Positions 1 to 10,194 of a stretch of 64,000 bases of DNA are shown here, one piece after another. Under the pieces are notes generated by a model. That model was not told where the DNA came from. It worked only from the letters and a program-made list of their open reading frames with translations, and did not search any database. Positions within the stretch are counted from its first letter, which is position 1; every line of letters starts with the position of its first letter. Source of the stretch: Phymatolithon calcareum. Lineage: Eukaryota; Rhodophyta; Florideophyceae; Hapalidiales. The stretch lies in the NCBI GenBank assembly GCA_977006965.1, contig OZ345359.1:2294001-2358000 (forward strand), written 5' to 3'. The position numbers and the translations under genes were made by a program.

Positions 1-56
1 GCAGCAAGCTCTAATGTCTTGGGCTATTGCCAAGTGCTTAAGCTCTCAACCCGGTC

Positions 57-755
57 ATGTGTCCAAGGCTCTCGTGCCACCTGCCGTCGGCGATCACGTT
101 CCATGTGAGCTTGTATTTACGCCAATTTCTAGGCGATCCGCGAGTGGGCGATCTAAATCTAATTTCCAAATGCCTCATTCTCAACGTAATTATCCTTCCG
201 CGGCGACCGAAGGAAAGCGCCGAGGGCTCCGTCTGGGACCCCAATCACCCTATAGAACAAATCTGGTATCCATCTTGCAACTTCCACGGGCGCAAGGGTG
301 TGCTCACCGGCGCCTATAACTTCTCAAAAAACGCGATGCACTATGGTCAAATGCCGAATGAAAAACGACTTGAAAACGCACGTGAAGGAGCGGCACGGTT
401 CGGAAAGGATTTCGCGCACGGTCTACGCGCCGGTCTTTCTATAGCATGGCAGAACATGCCCTACATCAAGGGGGGATGGGCACGCTGGCAAACGCTTGGA
501 ACTGGGGATCAGGCTCCTGTCGCAGTGAAGGCGTACAACGATCTTGCAGGTGGCACCACGGTGAAAGATGAATCAAACAAGTCTTCGACGAGGAATTTCT
601 TTATCATTGGTGACCAAGTGTCTTCTTTGCCTGGCTGGCAAGAGGGGGCCATAGCAGGGGCCCTGAACGCTCTTCAACTTGCGACCTATCCCGACGTGCC
701 CCTTCCATATCTCCGTGTCCTTCCCGATCCCCAACTCATCGTTGAGGGTGTTTGA
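57..755 (+). CDS. Flavin-containing L-amino-acid/amine oxidase, C-terminal part
   Basis: The reading frame runs off the left part of the window and holds only the C-terminal portion of an FAD-dependent amine oxidase. What is seen: a stretch with IEQIWYPSCNFHG, then GAYNFSKNA, then GLSIAWQNMPYIKGGWARW, and near the end GDQVSSLPGWQEGAIAGAL (about 600-665), which is the C-terminal FAD-contacting motif of this family (G-D-x-x-S...G-W-x-E-G-A). Family members oxidise L-amino acids or amines to keto acids or aldehydes with release of hydrogen peroxide and ammonia. The best family resemblance is to bacterial tryptophan 2-monooxygenase and algal L-amino-acid oxidase. The N-terminal Rossmann FAD domain is not in the window. 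The first ~60 codons of this frame look poorly conserved, so the true exon or gene boundary may lie near position 200. Whether the gene is intact upstream cannot be told. Confidence 0.7.
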   Translation: MCPRLSCHLPSAITFHVSLYLRQFLGDPRVGDLNLISKCLILNVIILPRRPKESAEGSVWDPNHPIEQIWYPSCNFHGRKGVLTGAYNFSKNAMHYGQMPNEKRLENAREGAARFGKDFAHGLRAGLSIAWQNMPYIKGGWARWQTLGTGDQAPVAVKAYNDLAGGTTVKDESNKSSTRNFFIIGDQVSSLPGWQEGAIAGALNALQLATYPDVPLPYLRVLPDPQLIVEGV

Positions 756-1289
756 TAGGCGACAGTGCATCTTCGTGATGCATATATGGATGCATCTTAT
801 GTATGCCCAGTGGTCTTTGAATTGGAACGAGTATAATGCTTAATTAGCAGCTCACCCGATCGAGTGTAGGAAATTAAATTTGTTGGTGACCACGTGAGGG
901 CAACAAAGAAAACAAATGTTGGGCTGTGCCATTGTTAGATTCGCATGCGCCTAAGAGTTCTTCATAACAAATACCGTAGATAGAGGTGTAGGTGTGCTGA
1001 AATGAAAGGCACTTTCCCGTGATACTCCGCTGGCATATATATTATCAACCGTGGTTAACAAGGCTCGAGAGCAGCATATTTGACGTTTTCCTGTACACCA
1101 GAGGTCAGAACTGGAATTGTCGTGAGCACGCCCTTCGAATGGACATGTCCAGCAAGGTAAGCCTAGTGCTGCTGAGGTGTGTGAAGCCAGTGTCGGCATC
1201 AGTCTTTTGTGCCGTACCCGGAGTAGACGTACAAGCAGCTAATAACGTCGCAATGAATGAGATGGAGTGGATGAAACGTTGGCTTTGCA
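756..1289. other. Gap, no gene seen
   Basis: About 530 bases between the oxidase stop and the first recognisable ferrochelatase residues. Short overlapping ORFs on both strands show no motif I recognise. The N-terminal part of the ferrochelatase may have decayed here. Confidence 0.5.
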
Positions 1290-2630
1290 TTTTTGAGCCC
1301 TCTCCCAGCCGCAGGACTCTCACCGAGTTTGTATCATTCTATGGATTTCCCCGATAAGTTGCGCGCCAGTCTGGGTGAAAAGTACGATGTAGCCATTGAC
1401 ATGCAGAATTGCGAACCGAATGTGTTCAAGGCCATGAGTAACTTTCGTGCTCGCGGTGTGGATCGCGTCATTTTGTGCCCATGTATCGGCAGTATGCGTC
1501 TAGCTCGTCCGGGGTGGCGATGGAAATTGGGGACAAGGTCGCGGCGAAGGTGTATTCGACACCTTATCTGCATGCCGTGGTAGCATTCTATGATCATCCT
1601 GCGTACATCAATGCGTATGCGGATATCATTCGTGAGGTTGGACAAGGGTATAAGAAGTGTGATCATGTGTTGATGAGTTTTCGCAGGGTGCCAACCGCAT
1701 TGTGAGAAGACGGATGAGACGGGGTTGTATTGTCAGACGACGGAGAATTGTTGCTCTCAGATTGTGCAGGCGAATCGGAATTGTTATAGTGCGCAGAGTT
1801 TTGCGACGGCGAGGAGGATTGGGGAGGCTTTGGAAATAGAGGATGGAAATTATTTCATTGCTTTTCAATCGAGGTTGAGTGTGCGACGCCTCGCGGGTCA
1901 GCACGATCGAAGCGCTAGCGGTGAGAGAAAAACGATTTCCAGCCGAGGAGCTGGAAAGGAAAATATTGGCGATGTCGCAAAGGGAGCTGTGCTGCTCTCG
2001 CTAGTGCGATGCCTTTTTTGTTCTACCTGCAAGCCGCGCCTCTCCTAAGTACGTCTACTCTGTGGGGCGCGCAGTCAGCTTGCTCAGGGAGCGAGGCAAC
2101 CCATCGGCGCGATGACTCGTCCCTCGGACGAGAGATCATCTAGCAGCTTTGATGAGCACATGTCATAAAGTACTCTAACATTAGCGCGGCACTGTAACCG
2201 GCGCAGGGTAGTGAGAAAGTATGGTATACGTAAATGGCGCTCGCACGACCACGGGTCGGAGCGCCTCATCTTGCGGAACGTGTAGATCGAAAACTCTAAC
2301 ACATGCGTACAGTACTATTAATCGCCACACGGCGATTAACGGATTGCAAAAAATGAAGGCTAAGGCTTAGCGCGTTACAAGTGCGGCGGATCTGGTTTGG
2401 ATTAAGCCGTATACGGATTATGAGTCTGTGCGATTGGCAAAGGCGGGGGTGAAGAAATTGACGCTGGTTGTGCCAATCTTTTCAGCAGGGTGTTTGGAGA
2501 CTTTAGAGATATTGAATTGCGTAGGGAGGAAGGGTTTATTGAGGCTGGGGGTGAAAGTCTTAGGCTGATTCCGTGTATTAACTTGAGTGATGTGTGGGTG
2601 GAGGCTATGAAGAAAATTCTTACGGATTAG
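1290..2630 (+). pseudogene. Ferrochelatase pseudogene (bacterial-type), frameshifted and split by an insertion
   Basis: Ferrochelatase inserts ferrous iron into protoporphyrin IX as the last step of haem synthesis. Pieces of it follow one another in family order but in three frames. About 1293-1470: LRASLGEKYDVAI and FRARGVDRVIL. About 1475-1705: MYRQYASSSSG, FYDHPAYINAYADIIREV and HVLMSF. About 1707-1884: CEKTDETG, then CYSAQSFATARRIGEALEIE and FQSRLS. After ~500 foreign bases the final part resumes at 2391: WIKPYTD, GVKKLTLVVPIFSAGCLETLE and ESLRLIPCIN, ending at the TAG at 2628-2630. The active-site SFHG(V/L)P motif reads SFRRVP, so the metal-site His is lost. The cysteine-rich middle (C..C..NCC) is typical of bacterial-type enzymes. 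Red algae are reported to have a proteobacterial-like ferrochelatase, so this fits a red alga and need not be a recent transfer. A working copy elsewhere is expected. Confidence 0.85.
1885..2390. mobile_element. ~505-bp insertion inside the ferrochelatase pseudogene
   Basis: The sequence interrupts ferrochelatase exactly between FQSRLS and WIKPYTD, which are contiguous in the family. It has no coding similarity I recognise. The borders carry similar octamers (GTGCGACG at the left, GTGCGGCG at the right), a possible imperfect target duplication. Inside lies a strong hairpin at about 2110-2142 (arms CTCGTCC and GGACGAG, extended by GATGA and TCATC) and a small inverted repeat around 2319-2340 (TTAATCGCC and GGCGATTAA). 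I infer a short non-autonomous mobile element. No clear terminal repeats were found. Confidence 0.5.
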
Positions 2631-2676
2631 TGTTCTATGGACACATTCTAGCAGGGAGGGAGTATGGGTCGCGAGT

Positions 2677-3123
2677 GTGTCGCTGCATGTTCCGAAGCCT
2701 ACCTTTGTGGCAAAGCAAGTGCTCCGGTGGAGGGCTCAAGCCGGACAACTCTTTCGTATCGACGTTGAGAATGGGGTCGCAGCGTTGAGTTTTAGCGAAG
2801 AACGAAACATAATTGCAGTGACGCAAAGGTACGAAATTCACGTTTTCGATTTGGAGCGAGGTAGTACGCACGCGCTGGAGGGCCAAGACGATGAGGTCAC
2901 AAGTGTTGCAATGAGCGCGGACGGAAGTCGCCTTGTTTCGCAAACTGGTGACAAAACTGCTCGTGCGTGGGATTGTGCCACAGGGAAAATCCAATTCGAA
3001 TGTGTTCAATGCTCAGGAAGCATCACAAGCCTTGAACTCAACGATGACAGTGACTTGTGTGTTATGACTACGAAAAGTGAGGTTTTTCTTTTGGACACGA
3101 GCATTGGAACAAAGATGCAGTAG
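2677..3123 (+). pseudogene. WD40-repeat protein fragment
   Basis: Two to three WD40 blades are visible. The clearest is EVTSVAMSADGSRLVSQTGDKTARAWDCATGKIQ, whose key residues are the GxRLVSxxxDKTARxWD pattern, flanked by VAALSFSEERN...VFDLERG upstream and SITSLELNDDSD downstream. An in-frame TAG at 3121-3123 ends the ORF, but the same frame stays open with plausible sequence to a second stop near 3297 (CETDGRIYATG...), so this looks like a nonsense-broken remnant of a longer propeller. A complete propeller needs about seven blades (~300 residues). Such blades occur, among others, at the C-terminus of STAND NTPases, and a HeLo-like N-terminal domain typical of those proteins lies at 49.3 kb. 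A link between the two is speculation. Confidence 0.6.
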
Positions 3124-3299
3124 CCTGGATACATGTGCGAAACGGATGGGAGGATATACGCTACAGGGAAGAACTTGAAGCCAGTTCAAGTCGCCTCTAT
3201 GCCATCTGGATGTCTCTCATTTTGCTACAATAAGCTGCAATCAAAAGCTGTCTCTGGCCTCTCAGATGGTCAAGATGTCATAGGAGAGCTCTTGCTTTA

Positions 3300-3892
3300 G
3301 CTCAGAGTATGTGCCATGCACAGAGTAGGTTCTCTGAATTTATGTTGCCAACTCACAGACTAAAAGCGTGATGTCCTTCGATTTGCAGATCCTTAGCTGA
3401 GGATTGAAAATTCTGGACAGCTACTACAGGGCAATGCGTCGCGACCTCTTTAGGCCAAAATCAAGGCATGGCTTCCCGGCAACGGTGGTATGCACTGCGG
3501 AACGTCTCTATATGTGCATCTCATCTGTAGCGGAAAAGACTGGTAAAGCCTTTTCTCAAGCTTCTTCCAATTATCACAACACACCAAATAGTGCGCGCAT
3601 GCGTATCACCAGGGATTCCGGCGGTGCCATCAAATGCGCCTGTGTCTCATCGCTTCACACTTTTCCTCGTAGGTCTGGAAAGCTCCGCTCCGCAGCGCAG
3701 CAGTGCGCCTCACAATGTTAGTTTCGCCGTGGTCGATGAATGCGCCCCCTCGCACCAATAACAATGCTTCCGGCCGAATTTTCCGTGCGCTACTGAACTA
3801 CTGTGACATCACGCAATCTGCATTTCTTGTTGTGTCCGACGACACTGTCTGGGAATATAAGGGTACTCCGTTCAACGATATCAGTTCCATTG
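3300..3892. other. Gap with degenerate coding-like sequence
   Basis: Short plus-strand frames (3404-3721 and 3703-4083) are open, and one stretch (ALLNYCDITQSAFLVVSDD, about 3789-3845) looks protein-like, but I recognise no family. It may be a rearranged piece of the membrane-anchor gene that starts on the opposite strand at 4177. Confidence 0.3.
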
Positions 3893-4177
3893 CTACCGAC
3901 AAACCATGCAGTTTAGCGATGGGAAAATGCATAGACAAACCTGGGCGACAGGCGGGATTTCGTTGTAGGCGGCGAGGACCCGCTTCTTCACTTCCGGATT
4001 ATGCGAAACACCTTGTTGCTCCAGCGATGCAATGGTGCGTGGCGAGAGAGTTTGCGGGAATGCGTGGACGCTTGGATCGTTGAGATGTGCAAGAAGAAGC
4101 CCTAGAATAACACCAACGAGGAACGTAATTGCCGCGTTTCCATGAAGAAGGCGCTTCGTCGCAGATATAAGCACCAT
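3893..4177 (-). CDS. Type II membrane-anchor protein, N-terminal fragment
   Basis: A 94-codon minus-strand ORF begins with a short basic segment (MVLISATKRLLHG) followed by one hydrophobic segment (AAITFLVGVILGLLLAHL, residues ~15-32) and then a soluble stem-like region ending near PEVKKRVLAAYNEIPPVAQ. This is the architecture of Golgi type II membrane enzymes such as glycosyltransferases, but no catalytic domain is present. After residue ~80 the sequence loses protein-like character. A GT dinucleotide directly follows the GCCCAG codons, so either an unspliced intron or a break may lie there. No downstream exon could be assigned. Treat as a truncated gene or first exon. Confidence 0.4.
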   Translation of the reverse strand: MVLISATKRLLHGNAAITFLVGVILGLLLAHLNDPSVHAFPQTLSPRTIASLEQQGVSHNPEVKKRVLAAYNEIPPVAQVCLCIFPSLNCMVCR

Positions 4178-4452
4178 TCTCCTCCTCGGGCGTCGCGGAA
4201 AGAGAGAGGATCGAATTAGTTGCGATCAAATCGAAACAATATCGAAAAGTGTGCGGAGATTGGGTATGCCGAACTGGCGTACGTCCCAGCCGTTTGCGAC
4301 ACATCCAGAGTGAATGTTTCTCAGAGAAATGGTTATTTTTGGTAATAAATTCGTGTTTTCAATTTTGTCTAATATAACTTATATTGCTCTGAACAACAGG
4401 CTGGCATTCCCCTTTCCTCTCCAACCTAAGCCCACCTTCGCGCGCTCAACAA

Positions 4453-4917
4453 TCAGCTCCACTTCAAACCCGCAACACAACCAGCGCTAAAGGCGCCCGC
4501 AAACGGCATTTTGTATTGCACAGCTTCCAACGCTCGCTCAACGCGGTCCTTCTCAAGGTTCGGCGACAGCTCCTTCCCAATAGCTTTCCAGTCCACTGAG
4601 ATCCATCCGCGCTGTGCCATCGCTTGCATCGCCACAATCTCAAGTCCAACGATCACAAGTAGTACCTGGCCGATGCGTTTCGCAGCGTAACCAGTTGCAA
4701 ATCCAGCCACTCCGCCCACAGTCACCTGTCCGCCGAGTGCTCCGCTGAGCAGTGTTTGGATTGATTCCACAGTCGACTCTGCTACCACAACCGGTGGATT
4801 CGCAGCGGCGACTAGCGCACGGTCCGCGCCTCGACCTCGTCGTCGCACCGGAGTTGCTGCTAGTACCAGCGTGCGCTGGCGCGCCCGGAAATTAGGCAAC
4901 AGAGGCAGTCCAAACAT
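4453..4917 (-). CDS. FUN14-domain membrane protein
   Basis: The C-terminal half matches the FUN14 family: VTVGGVAGFATGYAAKRIGQVLLVIVGLEIVAMQAMAQRG (glycine-rich first membrane segment and second segment), then WISVDWKAIGKEL and a final hydrophobic FAGAFSAGCVAGLKWS. FUN14 proteins sit in the mitochondrial outer membrane (FUNDC1, a mitophagy receptor in animals) or in plastid membranes. I chose the ATG at 4915-4917 because it opens a basic, hydroxylated leader (MFGLPLLPNFRARQRTLVLAATPVRRRGRG) that looks like an organelle transit peptide. The frame is open upstream to an ATG at 5070. No LC3-interacting motif is obvious. The gene is divergent from Mcm10, with about 500 bases between the starts. 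Confidence 0.8.
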   Translation of the reverse strand: MFGLPLLPNFRARQRTLVLAATPVRRRGRGADRALVAAANPPVVVAESTVESIQTLLSGALGGQVTVGGVAGFATGYAAKRIGQVLLVIVGLEIVAMQAMAQRGWISVDWKAIGKELSPNLEKDRVERALEAVQYKMPFAGAFSAGCVAGLKWS

Positions 4918-5417
4918 CTCTCCTTCCCTATTCGCTTCGAAGGTTGATGCTGATGACTGCGGCGATGGTGCTCGTCTGTGCAGTGGTGAGGATAATGTAC
5001 GGCCGTACCCTTCGATCCGTGGCGCGCCCCCGAGATTCAAAATGAAGTCGAAATTCAGCCCCATGAGCAAGAGAGAGAGCGAAAGGTGAATTGCTGGACT
5101 GTATGATAATGTCTATACCATTCATCTTTTTTCGGGCCATTTGGCGAATTTCCTCGAAAAGAATTTTTTTATTTTTCTGGAAAACCAGCCAATGGATGGC
5201 TGACAAACTACAGTGGTAGCGAATTGATCAACGCCACATGGACCAATCATGCACCTACCGATACACTAAATTTCCCGCGAAAACACCAATCCATCTGACC
5301 GGTCCATGCATCTCTTCGAGCCTCCGTCCTGCAATACAGTATGTCTATGTCGACGGACAAAATTTTTACATTACTTGCCTTTCACTTCAAGTGGAACTGA
5401 AAGTTTGCAATCTTGCG
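4918..5417. promoter_or_regulatory. Shared upstream region of the FUN14 gene (-) and MCM10 (+)
   Basis: Two divergent genes face away from each other across this stretch, so both promoters must lie here if the chosen start codons are right. A GAAAA/TTTTT-rich block at about 5125-5185 is the most AT-rich part. No canonical TATA box is evident. Confidence 0.35.
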
Positions 5418-7481
5418 ATGCCTCCGGATTCTACTCTCTCCATTGTCATGCAGCCGCCGGGGGTGGACTCACCAGAAAGCGATGACGACGTCGACGCGGA
5501 TCTTGCCGAGCTCCTTGATGCCGATTACGTTTCAGACTCTGATCCTGAGCAGGATGAGTCCCCGGAAACGGAGACTCCTGCCTCCCTCAGGACAACATCC
5601 ATCGTACCGGTACCTAGCTCTCTGTCGACATCCGAAGCATTGGAGCTGGCAGAGACTGCCCCACATCGACCAAGTATTCTCGGCCGATTGTTGGAAAAGG
5701 GACACGATAACTTATCCGGCACTGTTGCTGATATAGTGAGAGACGCCGAAGAGGCTATCGCGCGCGCACGAAGCGGATGCTTAAGCGGTCTGAACGACCG
5801 TTCCTCGTCGACTCCAATTCCTCACGCAAAATCCGGCAATGCAGAGCCTCAGAATTTTGCCGAGATGATGCGCAAACGTCGACAACGAACAAATGACGCC
5901 CCCGTCATGAGCGATGCACAGCGACGCAAGAAGGCGCGTAATGCATTTGCAGTAATTGGGAAGAAGGCGATTCAGAATGACGCTCGACACGAGTTTGATG
6001 ACGACCGGTTCTCAGGCATGCGACTTTGCGACGCCATATACCCTCAGTCGGCCCTAGCGGGACTATTTGAGAACTTCATGGCGATTAACATATCGGACGT
6101 CCCGGACAAGGCGGTGGAGATTCGTGCCGGTCAAATCAAAGAGTACATGGTTTACGGATGTTTGGTGAAAAAGGTGTCCAAGAAAACGGCAAAGAATGGA
6201 AAGCGCTATGCTGTGTGGATGCTTTCTAACATGCCTATGTTCACCAAGGGAAAGAGCAAGCATACCCTCACTTCCATAAACTGCCTCGTGTTCGACAGTG
6301 CATTCGAATCACTTCACACTCAGGTGGAGGGCACAGTATTCGCCCTACGTAAGCCACAGATTCTACCGCCCCGCGAAACCTTGTCCGCGTTCAGTGAGGA
6401 CTCCAAGAAGAAAAAGCGCGGCCACTCCGAATGGTCAGGATATTGCCTGAGCATCTCGAAGACATCTCACGTACAGCCCATTGCGCATGCGACGAATTTT
6501 GGAATATGCGCAGCGGAGAACCAACAGGGCGAGCGATGCGGGCGGTGGTATCACACGCATATCAGCTCCTTATGCCACTTTCACACAAAGCAGAAGCTCA
6601 GGCGCCAAACGTCGACCAGACGACCGGTGATCAACGGTGCCGAACGCCCAGGTGCTGCGCGGGAAGATTTTGTAGGAACTGACCCGGCGCACAATATCTC
6701 AAAGGTGGATGCGCCGGCCGTTATCAATTCAAAATTTCAACCAGAGAGCGCTGTTCGGGACGAGGAGCAAATATTCCGGGATAATCAGGACAGAAGCAAG
6801 GCGAACAAGTTGGTGAACGAGATGTTGCAAAAGAGAAAAAACTCTGGTCGTGGCCTCGTTGCTAACAAGCAAACGCTGGCGCAATTCAGAAAAGAAGAGG
6901 CTCAACGTAGGCTTCCGCACGCAAGCTCTGGTTCTTTCGCGCGCACGGGATTCGGAAGCACGCGCTTGCTACCTCGTGGACAGGGTGGGACGACTGCGTC
7001 CGTGCGACCGGGCGGGCATGCGACTGCTGGAAGTGTCAATGTGAGCGCTGCCCCGTCACCGGCGCCGGTGCGGAGAGAGCGCACAGATCCTCAGGAGCGG
7101 TACAGAAGGGCGAGGGACACGCTTCTTGCATTTGGCTTCAAACTTCGAAGCGATGGCGGGTTTAACCCGCCGACTATGCAAAGATGCAGAGAGAAGGGAA
7201 TTCAGATAAGTATGGGTGGTGACGGCCGTCGCCCTGACGGAAAGTCATCAGTGACGGGAAATGATTTCACTCGCGATGCTACGAAAGAAAGCGCGGGCCT
7301 ATTATCTGCCTCGACAGGACTAGATTTGCAGAGCGATAGGCAACGGACTGGTGCGGCTGGTGCTGCGGCGATTGGTTCCGGTCATGACGAACAAGCTGTT
7401 GCCAAGAATGTATGTGCGGGGAATGCAGGAGAAGAGGAGGAAGATATCGTTCTTTCGGATTCGAGCGAGGACGAGGGGTGA
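5238..7481 (+). CDS. MCM10: Minichromosome maintenance protein 10 (replication factor)
   Basis: Mcm10 binds DNA and the CMG helicase and is needed to start and sustain nuclear DNA replication. An acidic, disordered N-terminus (ESDDDVDADLAELLDADYVSDSD) is followed by the OB-fold at about residues 258-400 (RLCDAIYPQS, then VVYGCLV-type strand EYMVYGCLVKKVSKKTAKNGKRYAVW, then INCLVF...EGTVFALRKPQILPP). Next comes YCLSISKTSHVQPIAHATNFGIC, which leads into the Mcm10 CCCH zinc finger at residues ~422-448 (C...C...C..H in GICAAENQQGERC...LCHFH). The C-terminus has basic and acidic low-complexity parts ending in VLSDSSEDEG. The first ATG is at 5238. The ATG at 5418 (residue 61), just before the acidic start, is an equally good or better start, since residues 1-60 look unlike the family. 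Single exon, 747 codons, normal length for the family. Confidence 0.88.
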   Translation: MDQSCTYRYTKFPAKTPIHLTGPCISSSLRPAIQYVYVDGQNFYITCLSLQVELKVCNLAMPPDSTLSIVMQPPGVDSPESDDDVDADLAELLDADYVSDSDPEQDESPETETPASLRTTSIVPVPSSLSTSEALELAETAPHRPSILGRLLEKGHDNLSGTVADIVRDAEEAIARARSGCLSGLNDRSSSTPIPHAKSGNAEPQNFAEMMRKRRQRTNDAPVMSDAQRRKKARNAFAVIGKKAIQNDARHEFDDDRFSGMRLCDAIYPQSALAGLFENFMAINISDVPDKAVEIRAGQIKEYMVYGCLVKKVSKKTAKNGKRYAVWMLSNMPMFTKGKSKHTLTSINCLVFDSAFESLHTQVEGTVFALRKPQILPPRETLSAFSEDSKKKKRGHSEWSGYCLSISKTSHVQPIAHATNFGICAAENQQGERCGRWYHTHISSLCHFHTKQKLRRQTSTRRPVINGAERPGAAREDFVGTDPAHNISKVDAPAVINSKFQPESAVRDEEQIFRDNQDRSKANKLVNEMLQKRKNSGRGLVANKQTLAQFRKEEAQRRLPHASSGSFARTGFGSTRLLPRGQGGTTASVRPGGHATAGSVNVSAAPSPAPVRRERTDPQERYRRARDTLLAFGFKLRSDGGFNPPTMQRCREKGIQISMGGDGRRPDGKSSVTGNDFTRDATKESAGLLSASTGLDLQSDRQRTGAAGAAAIGSGHDEQAVAKNVCAGNAGEEEEDIVLSDSSEDEG

Positions 7482-9832
7482 GAATTGCATTGTGCATTCT
7501 GCCAGGCACAATGAATGAAGTGAGGTGGTCATAACGGGGATCCGGAGCGGGTGACATTTTTCACAAAGTTCATAGTAGGCACCTGGTTAAAAATGTAGTA
7601 ATTCGAACTTTATCGACCAGCGTCTGTTTTCTATCTGGTTCACATGTACACAATTTGCAACTCGTCGATAGAAGCAGATGACGACGGGCGACACATCAAC
7701 TGACTGTAAAACCACTGGCACCTTGAGCTGACCGGAAGAAACTAGAAGCAAAGGCAGAAACTACTACAATACTTCCACAAGGCGTGCAGAATTGGGACCA
7801 CTGTTGATGACCTCTAGTTCAATGCCCAGCGGAAGAATAAAAGAATTACAGCCGATTTTCTTCTGTCGACACGCAAACTGTAGAGCAGAAAACCAGCAAA
7901 GTGCGTGACTCAACCATGCAAGTTTGCAATGCAAGAAGGACCATGGACGGCAGGAGTCGTTCAGTAGTGTTGCGTCATGCGCAGAAACATGCAGATGTGG
8001 ACGGGTGAGCAAGAGAAAAGTTAAAAAACATGGAAAACAGTTCCACACTTCGCCCGCGCATCGTAAGTGTCACGCGTCTATATGACGCGTTATGCATGTT
8101 CGACGTGGAGCATGTTCAATATTTAAGAACTCTAATTTGCAAGCACGCATTTTAAGCGAGTTTTTCGACTTATGCACTGGCAGGTACAGTAGTCTTGCAC
8201 TAGTCGAGTGACGAAGACAACAATAAGATTTCAGGGCTGTGAATAGGACGAGAATCAGTCAGAGCAGAACACATACACACACGATCCCTCTTGCACGAGC
8301 GGGAATTGAATTTTTATCCTAAAGGCGGTGACAGCAGGTTCCAATATTCGTGCCCGCTTCGAATGGTTCCACTCTCAGTGACATGTAAGGGAAATGACGT
8401 CAGCCGATATTACTGTATGAGCGGATGTGAAGTGTGAGGCAGCCAATTGTGTTCGTCACTGGCCCCAAGTCGTACGGCATGGTACAGATTTCACGAGCGG
8501 ATAAATTCGCCCGTGCACTTCTCACCTTGTCGCCAACGTAGCAAAGTGGAGTTGCATTACACCGGTGCGCTGTCGTACATTCAAGTGCCGACAATGCCTT
8601 GAGCCATACTGTACGTTCTTACGGAAGAAGTCGGTGTGAAGTGAGGTTCTGGTTGCATCGCTGGAGCGACGCATCGCGGGACAACATTAAGACGAGGTGG
8701 ATGGGTGTTCTACAGTCGTGCTCAACCATTGAGGAAAGCACAACAGTCCATTGCAATAGGCTAACTAAGTTTAATAGTCCACGCCTTTACATTACACGCC
8801 GCTGTGCCCTGTGGAGACTACTGTAGAGCGAATACAATGTTCTGTATCACCCATAGCAGCACTTCGAGACAAACAGCACCGAACGGTAAAGTTTTTGTGC
8901 GATATGCTCTACAGCATTCACTGTTCAATCCAGAAGAACGTTTTGCATTGTCGTCAGGGTCTGAATCGCGTGCAAGAAGCGCTCTTCGTCGTTCACCTTT
9001 GCAGAGCTCTGAAGAGACAGAGGAAGCTTCTCTCGGAAGTCAATCCGACGCGTTGCGCCACAAGGGAGCGGAAGTCCGAAAATAACTTCAATCTGCATAG
9101 CCAGAGCAATTTTTTGAACATCATATCATAAACACTACAAAATTTGTCAATCACCTTCTGCCTGCTGTAGTATGATACTTTCTCTTATCCAAGTGGAATT
9201 GTTGGGAAAAAACTTACAAATTACTGCAGTAATGCACCTCAAAGGCCTTGTCTCAAAGAGGAGGGCGGTCAGCTTGGATACGCAATCTCTGCCGTACTGT
9301 AGCAGACACTGTACGGTATGATACCGTACCGTTCTTTCTAAAATAAATCTCAGATCATTGGAAAACTCAACTGAAGCGCAATTCTCGGGCCTGGATTTGC
9401 GAATGAAAAGAGCTTCAATAGAGGCGTTTGTGGGCTAAAGATCTGGAAAGTCTAAAGGAAATGCATCACATTCCTCAAAAAGTCGGGGTGAGGCTTGCTT
9501 TTCTTTCGTAGAGGCCTTTCATTAATGTTTTGCACATTGGTGAATACTACTTCTTCCACGACTTGTATGTTAGAAAAGACGGACCCTAAACGATGTCGCT
9601 GAGGGCCGCAGCATGCCTCGACAATTTGGCCCGGCAGATGGTTTTCCTCAAATTTGTTGAGGAAGATGATTCATGACCGAGGAAAAGGTTCACCTGCTGA
9701 CGTCGAAACTTCTGGCTCAGTGTCGTGCCATATGCACAGCACATCTTACACTTATACGCAAGAGAGTCGCTTGGAAAGGCGCCCAGCAATAATTGCTAAC
9801 ACTTGTTGCGTGGACATCTTAGGTTGGTAGAT

Positions 9833-9874
9833 TAGTCCACCCAGAAGGGTATGTATACCCTTTTGGGTGGACTA
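9833..9874. repeat. 42-bp palindrome (20-nt arms)
   Basis: Left arm TAGTCCACCCAGAAGGGTAT pairs with the right arm ending TGGGTGGACTA, with one mismatch and a two-base centre. It sits alone in gene-free DNA. Confidence 0.85.
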
Positions 9875-10171
9875 AAAAGCTCGAGGTAGATTGCCGATCG
9901 GTACAGAAGTCAATCAAGTTAAGTTCTTTTGACGGTAAAGTAAGTAAGACTCTGCAGTCTGATTAACCTTTCTTTGCTTTTCGTCCCAATGACTTCACTT
10001 TCTCCACACCCAGTCAATTTGGTCAAGTAGGTCCTTCGTACTTCAACTCTAAGTGTCGGAATCATACTAGCGGTGCCGAATTCTAATGGCAAAAAATTTC
10101 TACAGTACAGACGATCAAGGCATCCCGAAGTCCATTACGCTCTCTTATAGAGAAACCACCACTTTGCCTTC

Positions 10172-10194
10172 TACAGTACTGTACTGTACTGTAT
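10172..10194. repeat. Tandem TACTG/GTACT simple repeat
   Basis: The sequence TACAGTACTG continues as repeated TACTG units. Related short runs recur near 10510, 10793-10808, 15590, 62091-62110, 63272 and 63405-63445. Confidence 0.7.

Noticed and set aside
2100-2150. Hammerhead ribozyme
   Set aside because: The CUGAUGA and GAAA core bases are not present (GCGATGA and GAGA instead), so only a hairpin is claimed.
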